Source of the DNA: Pseudomonadota bacterium | Lineage (GTDB): Bacteria > Desulfobacterota > Desulfovibrionia > Desulfovibrionales > Desulfovibrionaceae | Direction of reading: 5' to 3' | Assembly: GCA_023460395.1 (NCBI GenBank) | Contig: JAEWQB010000019.1 | Span: forward strand, 1 to 64,000 | DNA: 64,000 bases | Part shown: positions 32,400 to 41,457 of the stretch, piece by piece | Numbering within the stretch: the stretch's first letter is position 1 | Layout of the letters: every line of letters begins with the position of its first letter | Position numbers and translations under genes: made by a program | Notes under the pieces: generated by a model | Told to the model about the DNA's origin: nothing | Database searches by the model: none | What the model saw: only the letters and a program-made list of their open reading frames with translations

Positions 32400-33746
32400 C
32401 TATTCCGCTCCGTTTTCCGTTTCGGGAGTCTGGCCTGCCGCTTCTTCCGCGTTGGCTTCCGTATCATCCGTCACAACGCCTTGGTCTTCGTCTTCCGCGT
32501 CAGTGGAGGCACTTACGGTGGAAGAGAGGAAGTTTATGGCGGTGCGCAAGTCGGCAATGCGGGAAGCGGTGAGGCCGGGTACGGCCTGCAATTCTTCGTC
32601 CGTGGCGTCTCGCAGACTTTCAATGGTCTGGAAACCTGCGTCCACAAATGTTTCCAGCGGCACTTCTGCCACGCTGGCAAGCTGCTCCAGCCCCTGCCCG
32701 ATGGCATTGGCTTCGTTGTAGCGGCTTTCAGTGAATATATCGATTTTCCATCCCAGCAGCTTGGCGGCGAGCTTAACGTTTTGCCCCTTGCGACCGATGG
32801 CGTTGGTCAACTGATCGTCAGGCACGATGACTTCCAGCATGTTGTCTTCTTCATCCACCACGATGCGGCTGATAACCGCGGGGGAAAGCGCATTGCGGGC
32901 ATACGTGGCTACGTCGGGACTCCAAACCACAATGTCGATGCGTTCACCGCGCAGTTCCTGCACGATGTTTTGGATGCGCGAACCGCGAATACCTACGCAT
33001 GCGCCCACCGGGTCCACATCGCGATCGCGGGACATGACGGCGGCCTTGGCACGGCTGCCGGGGTCGCGGGCCACGTTCATAACGATGACCGTGCCATCGT
33101 CCACTTCGGGCACTTCGCGTTTGAACAGGGCCGCCATGTAGTCCGGGTGCGAGCGGGAGACGATGACCTGAGGGCCCCGGCCTTCCTTGCGCACTTCAAC
33201 AATAAGCGCCTGAATACGGTCATTGCGCTTGTAATGCTCGCGGGGGATCTGCTCGTCCTTGGGCAGCAACGCTTCGGTGCGACCAAGGTTGATAATCCAG
33301 CCGGTTTTGTCACGACGTTGCACAATGCCGCTGGCGATATCGCCTATGCGGTCCTTGAATTCGTCGTAAATAATTTCCTGTTCAGCGTCGCGCATGCGCT
33401 GGATGATGACCTGCTTGGCGGACTGGGCGGCAATACGGCCCAGATCTTCCACCTTAAGGCGGAAGCCCATTTCGTCTTCCAGTTGGACGGAGGGATCGTG
33501 CTCGCGGGCGTCCTCAAGTGAGATTTGCGTGACTTCGTTTTCCACGTCGGCAGTGACGATTTTGAACTGGAAAACCTCAATTTCTCCGGTTTCCTCGTTA
33601 AAGCTCACTTCCACGTCCAGATCATCGCCATACCGGCGCACCACAGAGGTGCGGACTGCTTCTTCCAGTGTATCCACCAGCATTTCGCGGTCGAGGCCGC
33701 GATCTTTGCTGATCTGGTCAATGGCTTTTTTGAGTTCCATGCTCAT
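32400..33746 (-). CDS. nusA: Transcription termination/antitermination factor NusA
   Basis: 448 residues. N-terminal RNAP-binding domain (1-~125), S1 domain (~130-200), two KH domains (~205-345; VGACVGIRGSRIQNIVQELRG and NAIGRKGQNVKLAAKLLGW), then one helix-hairpin-helix C-terminal repeat (~370-425). A Glu/Asp-rich tail ends the protein. It is shorter than E. coli NusA (495), which has two acidic repeats. It modulates pausing, termination and antitermination and could act on its own operon's leader hairpin. Confidence 0.96.
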   Translation of the reverse strand: MSMELKKAIDQISKDRGLDREMLVDTLEEAVRTSVVRRYGDDLDVEVSFNEETGEIEVFQFKIVTADVENEVTQISLEDAREHDPSVQLEDEMGFRLKVEDLGRIAAQSAKQVIIQRMRDAEQEIIYDEFKDRIGDIASGIVQRRDKTGWIINLGRTEALLPKDEQIPREHYKRNDRIQALIVEVRKEGRGPQVIVSRSHPDYMAALFKREVPEVDDGTVIVMNVARDPGSRAKAAVMSRDRDVDPVGACVGIRGSRIQNIVQELRGERIDIVVWSPDVATYARNALSPAVISRIVVDEEDNMLEVIVPDDQLTNAIGRKGQNVKLAAKLLGWKIDIFTESRYNEANAIGQGLEQLASVAEVPLETFVDAGFQTIESLRDATDEELQAVPGLTASRIADLRTAINFLSSTVSASTDAEDEDQGVVTDDTEANAEEAAGQTPETENGAE

Positions 33747-33821
33747 GTATCGTGTCCTCCGACTCGCGGTTGCGACTCGTTACGGTCTGCCGCCCGGCGT
33801 CTCGGACGCCGCACTGCTATG

Positions 33822-34322
33822 CTAGTGTTTTTTCTTGCCTTTTCCCGGATCGGGGAATTCGTGGACAAGGTGCGACTTCCTGATATCGTTCCAATGGGCG
33901 TGGAGCGTTCCTTCGTCATTGGGCAGTGCCAACGTGATGGTTTCGCCTTCCACTCCGAGCAGCGTGCCTTGAAATTTGCGACGGCCCGCAAAGTCGGGAT
34001 GCGAGTCGCGAAGCACCAATACCATCTGTCTGCCAAGGTAGGCGGGCAGTTGGTCTATGGAAAAAAAGGGGCGTTCTAGACCGGGGGAAGAAACCTCCAG
34101 AATATACGCGCCGGGCAAGGTATCTTCCACTTCCAGCGCCAATCCCACGTGGCGCGAAATGTCGGCACACTGGTCTATTGTCACGCCTTCCGGTCCTTCC
34201 ACATAAATGCGGACCACAAGCCGGGGACCAGCACCAAGTTCCAGTCCCCACAGGGAAAGTCCTATGGCTTCCACCACGGGGATGGCGATAGCGGTTATTT
34301 GCGTCTGCCGCGTGCCGCTCAT
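33822..34322 (-). CDS. rimP: Ribosome maturation factor RimP
   Basis: 166 residues from the ATG with AAGGAG ten bases upstream. LRVYVE-like strand RLVVRIYVEGPEGVTIDQC and CADISRHVGLALEVED, then AYILEVSSPGLERPFFS, are the RimP landmarks. It is needed for maturation of the 30S subunit. It is the first gene of the operon, as in E. coli (rimP-nusA-infB). A longer open frame upstream lies within the leader and lacks support. Confidence 0.95.
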   Translation of the reverse strand: MSGTRQTQITAIAIPVVEAIGLSLWGLELGAGPRLVVRIYVEGPEGVTIDQCADISRHVGLALEVEDTLPGAYILEVSSPGLERPFFSIDQLPAYLGRQMVLVLRDSHPDFAGRRKFQGTLLGVEGETITLALPNDEGTLHAHWNDIRKSHLVHEFPDPGKGKKKH

Positions 34323-34405
34323 GACTGTGTCGCTCCTTGCCGTTACTCGCCGAATGGCCCGTTTACGGGCTTCGGCATTTCCGTGCCGCGTGGCGGCCGG
34401 GCAAT

Positions 34406-34432
34406 AAAAAAAGGGGGCCACAAGGCCACCCC
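34406..34432 (-). terminator. Terminator-like hairpin (possible attenuator) in the rimP operon leader
   Basis: On the minus strand GGGG-T-GGCC, loop TTGT, GGCC-CCC, immediately followed by seven T (34406-34412). It lies about 110 bases after the predicted transcription start and 85 bases before rimP. Because no gene lies between, transcripts stopping here would be leader RNAs. This is the layout expected of an attenuator. Confidence 0.65.
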
Positions 34433-34550
34433 GGTCATTGCCGCCTGTGCGGCTACAGGATGTCTCGGCATCACCTTGCGCCAACGCGGACGTTGCTGCG
34501 CTCAGTGGCTGAGAGCGAAAAAAATCACTCCAGCGCTGCCGAATCGGTTC

Positions 34551-34579
34551 TTTATATGTTGGGGAAACGATATTGTCAA
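34551..34579 (-). promoter_or_regulatory. Sigma-70 promoter of the rimP-nusA-infB-pnp operon
   Basis: On the minus strand TTGACA (34574-34579), a 17-base spacer, TATAAA (34551-34556). That is a consensus -35, one mismatch in the -10 and ideal spacing. Predicted start near 34544, giving a leader of about 220 bases before rimP. Confidence 0.88.
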
Positions 34580-34641
34580 CAGGGGGAGACGGGCCTATGC
34601 GGAAGGCTTCCCATACCTTTTCCCCACAGCGGCGTGGGGGA

Positions 34642-35334
34642 TTACAGAGAATCCAGCAGGGCTGTCACGTGGGGTAAGATACGGGAGACGATAATGCGTA
34701 CTCCCTCTGCGTTGGGATGCATGCCGTCCTTTTGGTTGAGAGTCGGGTCCATAGCCACGCCGTCGAGAAAAAAGGGATACAGCGGCACGGCAAATTCACG
34801 GGCAAGAGCCGGATATATGGCGTCAAACTGCGACGCGTAGTCGCTGCCCATGTTTCGCGGTGCTTGCATACCCGTCAGCAGGACACGCGTGCCATTTTTT
34901 TGTGCGGCACGGATGATGGCGGCTAAATTTTCGCGCAGGGTTTTGGGGCTTAGGCCGCGCAAGGCGTCGTTGGCTCCCAGTTCCAAAATAAGCACCTGTG
35001 GCGAATCCGCCAGAGTCCATCCTATGCGGGCCCGCCCGCCCGCCGAGGTGTCCCCGGAAACTCCGGCATTGCTCACCCGCACGGCGTATCCCGCTTCATG
35101 CAGAGCCTTTTCCAATACCACGGGGAAACTGTATGCGTTTTCAAGCCCGTATCCCGCACTAAGGCTGTCACCAAAGGCAACAATGGTCACGGGCTGTGCC
35201 GTGCGTTGTTGCTGTGCCGATTGCGCTTCGGCATTGCCAGCCGGTGAGGATTGATTACTATACGCAAGATGCACCGGTGCGCAGACCAGCGCAGTCAGAA
35301 CCAGCCACAGGAAGGAAATAGGGAATATCCGCAT
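34642..35334 (-). CDS. tesA: GDSL-type esterase / lysophospholipase (TesA-like)
   Basis: 230 residues starting MRIFPISF, with GAGG six bases upstream inside the opposing gene. A signal peptide (hydrophobic about 4-20) sends it to the periplasm. SGNH hydrolase blocks are all visible: FGDSLSAGYG (nucleophile Ser), a Gly in NAGVSGDTSAGG, LGANDALRG and DGMHPNAEG (catalytic Asp/His). A polar Gln/Ala-rich linker (about 25-45) precedes the domain. The start codon shares two bases with that of ybbA on the other strand. The tesA/ybbA-ybbP arrangement is the same as in E. coli. A small hairpin (34622-34639) follows the stop. Confidence 0.92.
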   Translation of the reverse strand: MRIFPISFLWLVLTALVCAPVHLAYSNQSSPAGNAEAQSAQQQRTAQPVTIVAFGDSLSAGYGLENAYSFPVVLEKALHEAGYAVRVSNAGVSGDTSAGGRARIGWTLADSPQVLILELGANDALRGLSPKTLRENLAAIIRAAQKNGTRVLLTGMQAPRNMGSDYASQFDAIYPALAREFAVPLYPFFLDGVAMDPTLNQKDGMHPNAEGVRIIVSRILPHVTALLDSL

Positions 35335-36088
35335 GCGTAACCTCATTATCGAACTTTCCGACATACAACTCAATTTAGTGGGTGGATCCGGCGAGGTCAA
35401 CATCCTGCGTGGGGTGAATTTGGGCGTCCGGCAGGGCGAGACACTCGCTATTGTGGGGCCGTCCGGTTCCGGCAAGACGACCACCCTCATGATCATGGCG
35501 GGTTTGGAACGCCCTTCTTCAGGTTCCGTGCGTATTGCCGGGCATGAGCTGACCCGCATGACCGAGGACGCGCTGGCCCGTTTCCGGCGGGAACACATGG
35601 GCATTGTGTTTCAGTCTTTTCATTTGGTGCCCACTATGACCGCTCTTGAGAACACCGCGCTGCCACTGGAGTTCGCTCATGCTCCGCAGGCCAGAGAACG
35701 TGCGTTGGAAGCCTTGGAGGCTGTGGGACTCGGTGGACGTGCTTTACATTATCCGGCACAGCTTTCTGGCGGAGAGCAGCAACGTGTTGCGCTTGCCCGT
35801 GCTTTTTCCGCCAATCCTAGTGTTATTCTGGCTGACGAGCCGACAGGGAATTTGGACACCGAAACCGGCGAACGCATCATCGAGCACCTGTTCGCCATGC
35901 AGCGCCAGCATGGTACCACGCTGGTGCTGATTACGCACGATAAGACGCTCGCGGCTCGTTGCAACCGGCAGGTGCGTATGGAAAATGGTCACGTATTCTC
36001 CGGGGATGAAGAAGGAAAGAGCGTCCCGCACGGGCACCCTCACGGACAGGACGGGCATTCCCCTGCTGCCGGAGGGGATCGCGTATGA
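35333..36088 (+). CDS. ybbA: ABC transporter ATPase (YbbA/LolD type)
   Basis: 251 residues. Walker A GPSGSGKTT, Q-loop FQSFHLVPTM, signature LSGGEQQRVALARAF, Walker B VILADEPTGNLD and switch His in LITHD are all intact. The C-terminus adds a Gly/His-rich tail (HGHPHGQDGHSP-like, about 225-250). It drives the FtsX-type permease encoded next, with which it overlaps by 4 bases (ATGA). The family moves lipids or lipoproteins or acts mechanically. The linkage to tesA suggests envelope lipid handling. Confidence 0.93.
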   Translation: MRNLIIELSDIQLNLVGGSGEVNILRGVNLGVRQGETLAIVGPSGSGKTTTLMIMAGLERPSSGSVRIAGHELTRMTEDALARFRREHMGIVFQSFHLVPTMTALENTALPLEFAHAPQARERALEALEAVGLGGRALHYPAQLSGGEQQRVALARAFSANPSVILADEPTGNLDTETGERIIEHLFAMQRQHGTTLVLITHDKTLAARCNRQVRMENGHVFSGDEEGKSVPHGHPHGQDGHSPAAGGDRV

Positions 36089-38757
36089 GTGTCACCTCCT
36101 CCGCGTCGGCACAGCGTTCCGCAGCGCGTGTGGCATGGCTGCCCCTGCGGCTGGCCTTGCGTGAGCTGCGTTCCGGTAAACGACGTTTCACGGTGTTTTT
36201 GAGCTGCCTTGTTTTGGGTGTTTTCGCCATCGCGGCAGTGGGGTCTGTTTCAGAATCCGCCCGCTCCGCTATCGGGCGAGATGCCCGTATTTTACTGGGG
36301 GGAGACGCCTCCCTCCAGCTCACCGAGCCATCCCCCACGGCGGAGCAGATGGCTTGGCTGCGCACGCGCGGTCTAGTGAGCCACACGCTTTCGTTGCGTG
36401 GAATGGCACATGCGCGGGGTGGGGAACTGCCGGATTCCACGCTCGTGGCCCTGAAGGGGGTGGACGCCGCGTATCCTCTCTATGGAGAGGTGACGCTCCA
36501 GCCGTCCATACCGTTATCGCAGGCGCTTGCCGCACAGTCCGTGGTGTCCCCTTCCGGTGAGCGGGAAACACAGTACGGCGCGGTGGTGGATGCCCTTTTG
36601 CTAGAGCGGTTGGCGTTGCGTGTGGGCGACACGGTAATGGTGGGAGATGCTCCCCTGCGTATTTCCGCCATCTTGGAAAAAGAACCAGACCGGGCAGTGC
36701 AGGGAGTTACCTTTGGCCCGCGGGTGCTCGTCTCCACAGAGGGACTGCGAGCTACGGGATTGGTGTTGCCCGGCAGTCTGCTGCGCAGCCATGTGCGTGT
36801 GCGCCTGTTCCCGGAACCGCATGCCGCCGGAGCAGACGCAGACGCGAGTGCTGCGACTGTACTTCCGCCCGGTATGCAAACGTGGCAGGCCAGCGAGACG
36901 CAGGTGGAGGCGTTTGCCGAAGATGCCCGGATGGCGTTTCCCGATGCGGGCTGGCGCGTGGAGTCGTATACACGCGCCGCACCGCGTGTGCGCACGTTTT
37001 TGGACCGGCTGGATACAGACTTGCTGCTCATCGGGCTGGGTGCCCTGTTGGTGGGCGGGCTGGGCATAGCGGAGGCTGTACGGGGGTACCTTGCCAGCCG
37101 TATTTCCCATATCGCCACGCTCAAGTGCGTGGGGGGCGATGTGCGCACAGTATTGGGAACATATTTTTTACAGATCATGCTTGTGGGCATGGGCGGCATT
37201 CTTCTTGGGTGCGCGTTGGGGGCGGTAGCTCCCCTGTTGGCCACGCAAATGCTTCGCGGACTGCTTCCCGTGGCTCTTGACGCCTCGGTTCACTGGCAGC
37301 CGCTTGTCCGCGCCGGATTGCTGGGAGTGGGGATTATTGTCGCGTTTTCCCTGCGGCCTCTTTTGCTGGCGGGGGCGGTTCCGCCTGCCGTGCTGTTCCG
37401 CGGCTACACGGGAACAGAGCGCACCCGGCTGACCACAAACGGGCGTATTGCCGTGGCGGCTGCCTTCGCAGGGCTTGCCGGGCTGGTTTTAGCGCTCACG
37501 CCGGATACCCGCATGGCTTTGGGGTTCGCCGCTGTGGTGGTGGGATGTTCCGTGGTGTTTCGGGGGGTAGCGTGGGGCACGCAAGCCCTGTCGCGCCGCT
37601 TGCCGCGATTCGGTCATCCCAGTCTGCGGCTGGGGATTGCGGCTATCCACAGACCGGGTGCTCCCACGACGCATCTCGTTTTCGCGCTGGGGCTTGGGTT
37701 GACCGCTTTGGTTGCCGTGTCACAGATAGAGCAAAATATGTCTTCCGCTTTGGAGCGGGATCTCTCACGGGAGGCACCCGCCTTTTTCTTCATCAATATT
37801 TTACCCGACCAACTTGCTGAGTTTGATTCGTTGAGCAACGCGCCCGGTGTGACCCGTATGGAGCAAGGCCCGATGGTCCGCGGGCGTATTATCCGCATCG
37901 CGGGCACGCCTGTGGAAAGAGCCGTCATCAACCCGGACGTGCAGTGGGCCGTGCGAGGTGACCGGGGGCTGAGTCATGCGGCAGCCATGCCGCGTGATAC
38001 GGAACTGGTGGCGGGGGAATGGTGGCCGGAAGACTACGCGGGACCGCCGCGCATATCGTTGACGGACGATTTGGCGCGGGGGTTTGGCGTTACTGTGGGC
38101 GATACGCTTTCGTTCAATATTCTGGGACGGGAAGTCACCGCCGTTATCGCCAATATCCGCAAGGTTGACTGGATGACCTTCCAGTTGCAGTTCGCGGTGT
38201 TGTTTGCGCCGGGCCTGCTGGAGCATGCTCCCGTGACGTGGATTTCCACTGTGTATGGCAGCGGGCCGGGAATGGACGCATTGTACCGCGACGTGACCAC
38301 GCGGTATCCTAATGTGACGGCGTTCAGCATGCGCGAAATTTTGGCGGATGTGCAGAACCTAATGTTCCGCATGGGCATGGTCTTTCGCGCCATGGCAGGG
38401 GTTATGCTGCTCACCGGGCTGCTGGTGCTGGCGGGGGCTGTGCTGGCGGATAGGCACCGCAGAATGTATGACGCTGTTATTTATAAGGTGTGCGGAGCTA
38501 CCCGGCGCGATATTCTGCTGGCGTTGGTGGTGGAATTTTCGTTGGTGGGGCTTGTTACCGGCGTATTCAGCGCCGGAACGGGCGTCGTTGCCGCGTGGGC
38601 TGCCGTGCAGGGGTTGTTACATCTGCCCTTCGCGGTGCACCTTCCTTCTGCGGCACTGACAGTGCTGGCAGGGATGGGCATTTCGCTGTTGGTGGGGCTT
38701 GCCGGAACGGCGCGGGCACTCAACAGCAAGCCTGCTCCGTATCTGCGATATGAATAA
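36085..38757 (+). CDS. ybbP: FtsX-type ABC transporter permease (YbbP-like)
   Basis: 890 residues, the large size typical of YbbP. One N-terminal helix (about 36-56), a large periplasmic domain, then a cluster of helices around 315-500, a second periplasmic domain (about 520-750) and three C-terminal helices (about 770-880). The two FtsX-like halves each precede a helix bundle (TLKCVGGDVRTVLG and IYKVCGATRRDILL are the equivalent cytoplasmic loops). It works with YbbA. The substrate is unknown; proposed roles in relatives concern lipid or toxin export. Confidence 0.92.
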   Translation: MSVTSSASAQRSAARVAWLPLRLALRELRSGKRRFTVFLSCLVLGVFAIAAVGSVSESARSAIGRDARILLGGDASLQLTEPSPTAEQMAWLRTRGLVSHTLSLRGMAHARGGELPDSTLVALKGVDAAYPLYGEVTLQPSIPLSQALAAQSVVSPSGERETQYGAVVDALLLERLALRVGDTVMVGDAPLRISAILEKEPDRAVQGVTFGPRVLVSTEGLRATGLVLPGSLLRSHVRVRLFPEPHAAGADADASAATVLPPGMQTWQASETQVEAFAEDARMAFPDAGWRVESYTRAAPRVRTFLDRLDTDLLLIGLGALLVGGLGIAEAVRGYLASRISHIATLKCVGGDVRTVLGTYFLQIMLVGMGGILLGCALGAVAPLLATQMLRGLLPVALDASVHWQPLVRAGLLGVGIIVAFSLRPLLLAGAVPPAVLFRGYTGTERTRLTTNGRIAVAAAFAGLAGLVLALTPDTRMALGFAAVVVGCSVVFRGVAWGTQALSRRLPRFGHPSLRLGIAAIHRPGAPTTHLVFALGLGLTALVAVSQIEQNMSSALERDLSREAPAFFFINILPDQLAEFDSLSNAPGVTRMEQGPMVRGRIIRIAGTPVERAVINPDVQWAVRGDRGLSHAAAMPRDTELVAGEWWPEDYAGPPRISLTDDLARGFGVTVGDTLSFNILGREVTAVIANIRKVDWMTFQLQFAVLFAPGLLEHAPVTWISTVYGSGPGMDALYRDVTTRYPNVTAFSMREILADVQNLMFRMGMVFRAMAGVMLLTGLLVLAGAVLADRHRRMYDAVIYKVCGATRRDILLALVVEFSLVGLVTGVFSAGTGVVAAWAAVQGLLHLPFAVHLPSAALTVLAGMGISLLVGLAGTARALNSKPAPYLRYE

Positions 38758-38834
38758 CCCTACCGCATAGTGCGGCGGGCTATGAAGGAAAATATAGTAA
38801 CGCGTTGCGCGTGAACTGTATGGAATAATTGTAT

Positions 38835-38891
38835 AAGGCCGGAGAGGACGCGAGATGTGTGCAACGCGGTTCTTCCGGCCTTTATTCTTTT
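38835..38891 (+). terminator. Terminator after ybbP
   Basis: 9-bp stem AAGGCCGGA (38835-38843) / TCCGGCCTT (38874-38882) with a 30-base loop that contains an inner CGCG/CGCG pairing, followed by TATTCTTTT. The remaining gap to the chemoreceptor gene (to 39208) shows no gene. Confidence 0.7.
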
Positions 38892-39208
38892 GCATCGCAT
38901 TTTTATAACCAGCCAATTTCTATACAAGGAAATTTTCCGCCAGCATGTAAACTATATGGAACTCCCGGTAGATGTTTTGGTTTTTTACGTGACGACACGG
39001 TTACAGTGGGGTAGTCTGGATATGACTTCTCGCGCGAGTACGCCACAAAAAACCGTCGATTTGTTTGATGTGGCTGGGGGAAGCGACCAACATGGCATGG
39101 GTATGAACTCCGTTGGAGGTATTCGCGGGAGGTGAGGGCGTAGTAGGGTCCGTCCGTTTTTAGCCGGGCGTTGTATCTCTGGACACACAGCATAGCAGGG
39201 AGCTTCCT

Positions 39209-41245
39209 ATGAAATTAGGGTTGCGGGAACGGGTTCTGGTGCCGGTCATCACGCTCATCATTCTTGGAATGGGGCTTGCCGCCTATTTTTCTTATCGTAT
39301 CGCTCGCGATGCCGTGCAGGAGGCCATGAACGAGCAGGCGGAACAGTCCGTCCAATCTCTTTCCCGGCAGATTACCGCGTGGATTGACGATATCCAGCGC
39401 TCACTCAGTTGGGAGGCACATTGGGATGTCTATACGCGGGTTATGCTCGACGATGGCACGTCCCCCGCTTCGGTGAATGCGGCGAATCTTCAGTTAAAAG
39501 CCTTTGTTGAGCAGTCGTCCTACGTGTCGGCCTGTAAGCTCACGGATGCCAAGGGAATGGTTATCGCCAGTTCCGTTCCGGCGGAAATTGGCAAACTTAA
39601 TATCGGAGACAGAAACTATTTCGCTGCGAGCATGGAGGGAAAGCCGGGGCTTTCCGATGCCATACTTAGCAAAGCCACCGGGAAACCGGTGATTGTGATC
39701 TCCGTTCCTGCGAAAGCACATGGCGTGATCAGGGGCATTTTTTACGCCACGGTGGAGTTGGCGGGCTTCACTCAGTTAGTGGTGGACCCCGTGCGGCTGG
39801 GGGAAAAGGGATATGCCTACGTGGTGGCGCGTTCTGGAAAACTCGCCGCCCACCCGGACAAGAGCGTCATATTGGAGCGCGACATCTCCCGTGAACCATG
39901 GGGAAAGGCCATGCTGTCCAACCGTGGCGGCAGACTGATGTATGACGACAATGGCGCGAAGGTTGTCACCTATCATGAGGAACCGCGCACGGGGTGGCTG
40001 GTGGCTGTGGCTGTGGCGGACTCGGACATCGCGGCTGCTGTGGGCACCGTGCGCGAAGCCAGTCTGGTCATTACGGTTGGCGTGTTGGTGCTGATAGGTC
40101 TGGTGGTTTTCTTCATCGTGCGTGGCATTATTATGGCTATCCGCGTTTGCGTCCGGTTTGCAGATGCCGTTGCCGGGGGAAATTTGCATGGATCACTCAC
40201 CATGCAGCGGGGGGATGAACTGGGAGCGTTGGCAGACGCTTTGCGTACCATGGTGGACAGGTTGCGCGAGATGATCGGCATGGCGGAAAGCAAAACGGCG
40301 GAAGCGGAGTCTGAATCCGCAAAAGCGCAGGAAGCCACGCATGAGGCTGAAGAAGCACGCCTTGCCGCCGAACGCGCCAAACGGGACGGAATGTTACAGG
40401 CGGCTGCGCAGCTCGAAAGCATTGTGGAACGAGTGCATGGCTCCGCCGCCACATTAGCTGATCAAGTCTCCGAGGCACGGCATGGTTCCGAGCGACAGCG
40501 GGACCGCACTGCGGAATCCGCTACCGCCATGGAGGAAATGAACGCCACGGTTATGGAAGTGGCACGCAATGCCTCGCAGGCCGCAGAGCACGCTGAAGAA
40601 GTTCGGCGTAAGGCCGAGGAAGGTTCCAGCGTGGTGACTGACGTGGTTTCCGCCATTTCTGATGTGGATGACAAGTCTGCCGCTCTGCGTAACAGCCTTG
40701 GAGAATTAGGGCGTCGGGCAGAAGGCATTGGTTCCATTATGGGGGTCATTTCCGACATTGCGGACCAGACAAATCTGCTGGCGCTGAACGCGGCTATTGA
40801 AGCTGCCCGTGCGGGAGATGCCGGGCGGGGCTTCGCGGTAGTGGCGGATGAGGTGCGCAAACTGGCGGAAAAAACCATGAACGCCACTAGGGAAGTGCAC
40901 GAGGCCGTCGCGGCTATTCAGGAGGCGTCTCAGGAAAATATTACAGGCATGGAACAGGCATCTGTTTCCGTTTCCCGCTCCACTGAGCTTGCCAAGGTGG
41001 CGGGCGAGGCCCTGCTCTCTATTGTGGATACCGTGCAGGCCAACGCGGATCAGGTGCGGGCCATTGCCACGGCGAGCGAACAGCAATCTGCCGCGTCGGA
41101 AGAGATCAGCCGTGGCGCGGAAGAGGTGAATCAGATCGCGCTGGAGTCTGCGGAAATCATGAGCCACTCCGCCACAGCCGTGGAAGAATTGACGGAATTG
41201 GCAGGGCAGTTGCGTGAACTTATTGAAACATTGAAACGCGCTTAA
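39209..41245 (+). CDS. Methyl-accepting chemotaxis protein with dCache sensor (first of tandem pair)
   Basis: 678 residues. Helix 1 (about 10-30), periplasmic dCache domain (about 35-280), helix 2 (about 285-310), HAMP (about 310-365), coiled coil rich in Ala/Glu (about 365-400), and the signalling domain, whose hairpin tip is DIADQTNLLALNAAIEAARAG. The dCache pocket has NIGDRNYFAASMEG but not the YxxxRxWY pattern of amino-acid-binding members, so the ligand is unknown. AGGGAG precedes the ATG. There is no C-terminal CheR-tethering pentapeptide. A terminator follows. Confidence 0.95.
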   Translation: MKLGLRERVLVPVITLIILGMGLAAYFSYRIARDAVQEAMNEQAEQSVQSLSRQITAWIDDIQRSLSWEAHWDVYTRVMLDDGTSPASVNAANLQLKAFVEQSSYVSACKLTDAKGMVIASSVPAEIGKLNIGDRNYFAASMEGKPGLSDAILSKATGKPVIVISVPAKAHGVIRGIFYATVELAGFTQLVVDPVRLGEKGYAYVVARSGKLAAHPDKSVILERDISREPWGKAMLSNRGGRLMYDDNGAKVVTYHEEPRTGWLVAVAVADSDIAAAVGTVREASLVITVGVLVLIGLVVFFIVRGIIMAIRVCVRFADAVAGGNLHGSLTMQRGDELGALADALRTMVDRLREMIGMAESKTAEAESESAKAQEATHEAEEARLAAERAKRDGMLQAAAQLESIVERVHGSAATLADQVSEARHGSERQRDRTAESATAMEEMNATVMEVARNASQAAEHAEEVRRKAEEGSSVVTDVVSAISDVDDKSAALRNSLGELGRRAEGIGSIMGVISDIADQTNLLALNAAIEAARAGDAGRGFAVVADEVRKLAEKTMNATREVHEAVAAIQEASQENITGMEQASVSVSRSTELAKVAGEALLSIVDTVQANADQVRAIATASEQQSAASEEISRGAEEVNQIALESAEIMSHSATAVEELTELAGQLRELIETLKRA

Positions 41246-41273
41246 ATTTATAATAGTAATCAATAACGATTTC

Positions 41274-41317
41274 GCGCCTCTCTGCACAATTTGTTGCGGG
41301 GAGGCGCATTCCTTTTC
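41274..41317 (+). terminator. Terminator after the first chemoreceptor
   Basis: GCGCCTC (41274-41280) / GAGGCGC (41301-41307), followed by ATTCCTTTTC. It separates the two chemoreceptor genes into independent transcripts. Confidence 0.65.
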
Positions 41318-41457
41318 TGACAATCCTCCGGTTTCCGCTTTGCAGATTGATGAGACAGGCTTACTATGGTGGGTACTTGTCTTGATTGTGCGAGCGTGGG
41401 GGACCACCGGGGAGCCTGCAAGATGAGGCATATGACATTTTATGGGGGAATATCGAT

